A DNA stretch of 64,000 nucleotides. Source: Amoebophrya sp. A120 (lineage: Eukaryota > Sar > Dinophyceae > Syndiniales > Amoebophryaceae). Position 1 is the first letter of the stretch, and every line of letters begins with the position of its first letter. The DNA is taken from contig CAJINV010000005.1 of NCBI GenBank assembly GCA_905178155.1, positions 5,615,469 through 5,679,468 on the forward strand, written 5' to 3'. The translations under genes and the position numbers were made by a program. The notes beneath the pieces are model-generated. The model did no database searches and was not told the DNA's origin. It saw only the letters and a list, made by a program, of their open reading frames with translations. Of the stretch, positions 62,201 to 64,000 are shown piece by piece.

Positions 62201-64000
62201 GCTATCCTGTGCAGAAGTATCGTACTCGTGGTAATTGCAGATATGCATCACAAATTTTTTTCTCAAGGTAAATCAGCATTACAAATTTCATTTCTCATTC
62301 TCATGCTGAGGAAATTTGTAATGCATTTATACGAGTGCGATACTTTTGCAGTTCATAGCACCACCTTCTCGACGTCCTCTTCCTCCAAAAAACTTGCAAA
62401 AGTCGCTTCCTCCCCTGGGCCGCTGCGGAGTTGTGCGGGCGGCCGGAAAAATTATATACAGCCGAAGACGTCGGGGTCAGCGCACACCAACAGCAGTGGG
62501 ACGACGAGTGTTGCCGGCCGCGGTCCTGGGGCAGCTGTTCTTTCAGCTGATGTGCGGAGCAAACAGAAGAACGTGGCTTTTTCAACAGCAGGAGCGACGG
62601 GCGGAGCACATCATCAAAACGACGCGGCGGTAATACCTTTGCAGGTCTCGTCAGAAGGTGTATTGGATTGCTCACCCAACTACGCTACCAAGGACCCGGA
62701 ACAAGTTCCTCCTCCTGCGCATCAAGCTGATAAAAAGCACATGACCGAACAACAGGAAGAATCAAACAGCAGCCACCAGCCCTTGATAAACAACATGAAC
62801 AAACCCCACTTACGACTGATCAAATCACACCGCATGGTGGGTTTGTTCACCCTCGTTTTCATCAACACGAAAAAAATCCCGACCTCTGCCATCCACTCTT
62901 GCACGAGTTGCCAACATAAATTAGGCTTCTTCAACGGCTTACTGGGGAACAAAGGGGCCATTTGCGTCCGCTTGACGCTGCAGATGCCCGGAGTGGTACG
63001 GACACAAGTATTAAGACCGCTCCGCCTCGCGTTTTTCAGTTTCCATCTCCACGCCGGGGAAGTATCCAGGAAAAAACACCCATCCCCATCCAATTTGTCA
63101 TGCAAAACATGCATAATTTGCAGCGTTTTTCATTTTCATGCAAAAAATGGATGCGGATGGTTTTTTCTTCTCGATAGGATGGCTTGAACGCGTATAAACA
63201 GAGGCTGAACGGCTTGAAAGAGGTGTTCGGGGACAAGAGTTGTATCTCCACTACCCAGGAGGGAGGCGAAGAACACGCCGAAGAGTCGCTGGTGCTCAAC
63301 CGAGCGTCTGTGACGTCAGCGTCGGGCAGGACTGTAGGTAGAAGTTCTGGTGTGGTCCAGCAAGGGGCACCAGGGAGCTCAAACAACGGCGAGGGTACTC
63401 AAACAACTGGCAATCCGTTGTTTGAATACGAGCGGTCATGTGACTATCGCAGGAAAAAGCGTTAACGTTAACGGATGAATTTTTTGTATATGCAAACACG
63501 CATGCCTATGCGTGCCATTGTCATTGCCGGAAAAAATGGAACTTGTATTCGCCATTTTTGCGTAGCATGTAATGTAGTAGAGAAAATGAAAATCATCATG
63601 TCATGTCCTTTAGGCTGAAGACCGTTAATAGCGTTAGCACTTTTCTGTTTGATACTGACTTCGCGTTTTTCAGTGGGGATTTCAATTTCCGCTGTATGCC
63701 GGTTAATCAAGATTATTTGCTGCAGGAGGATCATAATTTTGAAGGAGAAGGACATCTTGAAGGGCACCAGGAGCACGTGCACGCAAGCGGCCCGGGGAGC
63801 GAAATTCACCATGCTAGTAAAAACCTCCACCAGGTAGATCTTCAGGAAGAGGCCCTTTGCGGCTCCGCCGGTAATTTTTGCTGCTCGAACACCAGTAATT
63901 GCTGCTCCGAAAGCACGTTATCAAAGGAGACGGTAAGTGACTTCTGTGCGGTAGGCGGAGCTGGAGGTGGAGCCGCAACGACCTCAAGTTCTATCACAGG
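59294..64000 (+). CDS. Inositol-polyphosphate 5-phosphatase family protein (3' end beyond window)
   Basis: Expected to remove the 5-phosphate from phosphoinositides or soluble inositol phosphates. Exons 59294-60540, 60854-61421, 61565-61612, 61786-62202, 62363-63062, 63182-63444 and 63660-63991; more follow outside. Catalytic-fold motifs in order are LNVVSFTYNCGG (residues about 14-25, family F.TWN.G), PDIVVINLQECC (about 103-114, metal-binding Glu), FFNGLLGNKGAICVRL (about 943-958), LAFFSFHLHAGE (about 982-993) and FFSGDFNFRCMP (about 1084-1095, family WFGDLNYR). A Ser-rich, low-complexity insert of about 750 residues separates the QE motif from GNKG, where relatives have roughly 100. GDFNFR instead of GDLNYR is conservative. 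The last exon reaches a new introner element at 63992. Confidence 0.85.
60541..60848. mobile_element. Introner element, family G
   Basis: Length is 308 bp with target repeat GCAGG. Closely similar inside to the copy at 20062 (CAGAATGCCTGTCTTGCAGAG and CAGAGTGCCTGTCGTGCAGAG). Confidence 0.95.
61422..61559. mobile_element. Introner element, family F
   Basis: Length is 138 bp. Flanks CCGAC and CCAAC. Confidence 0.92.
61613..61780 (-). mobile_element. Introner element, family C, reverse orientation
   Basis: Length is 168 bp with target repeat TTTTG. Preceded by a 48-nt exon. Confidence 0.94.
62203..62357 (-). mobile_element. Introner element, family A, reverse orientation
   Basis: Length is 155 bp. 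Flanks GTAGC and GCACC match poorly; the frame is kept with the five-base rule (STC|STFSTSSSS). Confidence 0.9.
63063..63176. mobile_element. Introner element, family F
   Basis: Length is 114 bp. Flanks GGAAG and GGATG. Inserted directly after the catalytic HLHAGE motif. Confidence 0.94.
63445..63654. mobile_element. Introner element, family C-like, enlarged
   Basis: Length is 210 bp. Flanks GTGAC and CTGAC. The left end carries GCGTTAACGTTAACGG, while the interior differs from other family C copies. Confidence 0.9.
63992..64000. mobile_element. Introner element, family C, cut by window edge
   Basis: The window ends with TATCACAGG, the exact family C left end, preceded by AGTTC. The right side would show whether AGTTC is repeated. 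Confidence 0.7.

Noticed and set aside
63931-63939. GT-AG donor GTAAGTGAC in the 5-phosphatase
   Set aside because: The frame stays open through it to the family C element at 63992, so a splice here is not required. It remains possible.
2892-64000. Transposase or other protein encoded by the introner elements
   Set aside because: All elements but the nested one are under 450 bp and have no conserved open frame; peptides predicted inside them are repeats of the terminal sequences.
1-64000. CRISPR arrays, bacterial operons, rRNA or tRNA genes
   Set aside because: Repeat spacing and composition do not fit CRISPR, gene structure is eukaryotic, and no rRNA or tRNA signature was seen.

Overview
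The window looks like nuclear DNA of a protist, most probably a parasitic dinoflagellate of the Amoebophrya (Syndiniales) type. The genes are eukaryotic (ribosomal protein SA, sorbitol dehydrogenase, a SET/NAP histone chaperone, an F-box protein, an inositol-polyphosphate 5-phosphatase). Nearly all are interrupted by short repeated introns of the introner-element (IE) kind. That lineage is known for invasive, non-canonical introner elements; the assignment is an inference, because no rRNA or organelle marker is present.

Layout: 1-2085 is GC-rich minisatellite DNA. 2174-4308 is an unrecognised five-exon gene, and 4456-8619 holds a few small, weakly supported genes. 9631-12731 encodes ribosomal protein SA (uS2); its fourth intron carries two C/D-box snoRNAs. 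13979-17159 is a SET/NAP-like chaperone swollen by low-complexity inserts. 18947-22428 is sorbitol dehydrogenase with eight IEs and two ordinary GT-AG introns. 22429-25309 contains a tandem, chimeric copy of the dehydrogenase 3' end. 25310-29671 is an F-box/LRR-like protein. 29672-35189 has no clear gene but alternates GC-rich islands with a repeated ORF-like module. 35190-39538 and 40752-58451 are two large unrecognised proteins of 1284 and 3334 aa. 59294 to the right edge is a 5-phosphatase that continues out of the window.

The dominant signal is the introner elements. I found 63 complete copies, plus one cut by the window edge and one truncated, in about 14 terminal families. Complete copies start with TAT and almost all end with ATA (three end GATG, GAGA or GACA). 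Most have terminal inverted repeats, and most are flanked by a 5-bp direct repeat. Removing the element plus one copy of the direct repeat restores the reading frame at every in-gene site on the plus strand. In the 40752-58451 gene this gives 33 exons totalling 10,005 nt (3335 codons) with no internal stop. At many sites no register of the junction allows GT-AG, so these are non-canonical introns. The elements occur in both orientations and encode no protein, so they behave like non-autonomous DNA transposons removed at the RNA level. The duplicated dehydrogenase tail is a natural empty-site control: the second copy lacks both elements and both target duplications.

All clear genes read on the plus strand. 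Coordinates, frames and repeats were worked out by eye; homology calls rest on remembered family motifs and were not searched.
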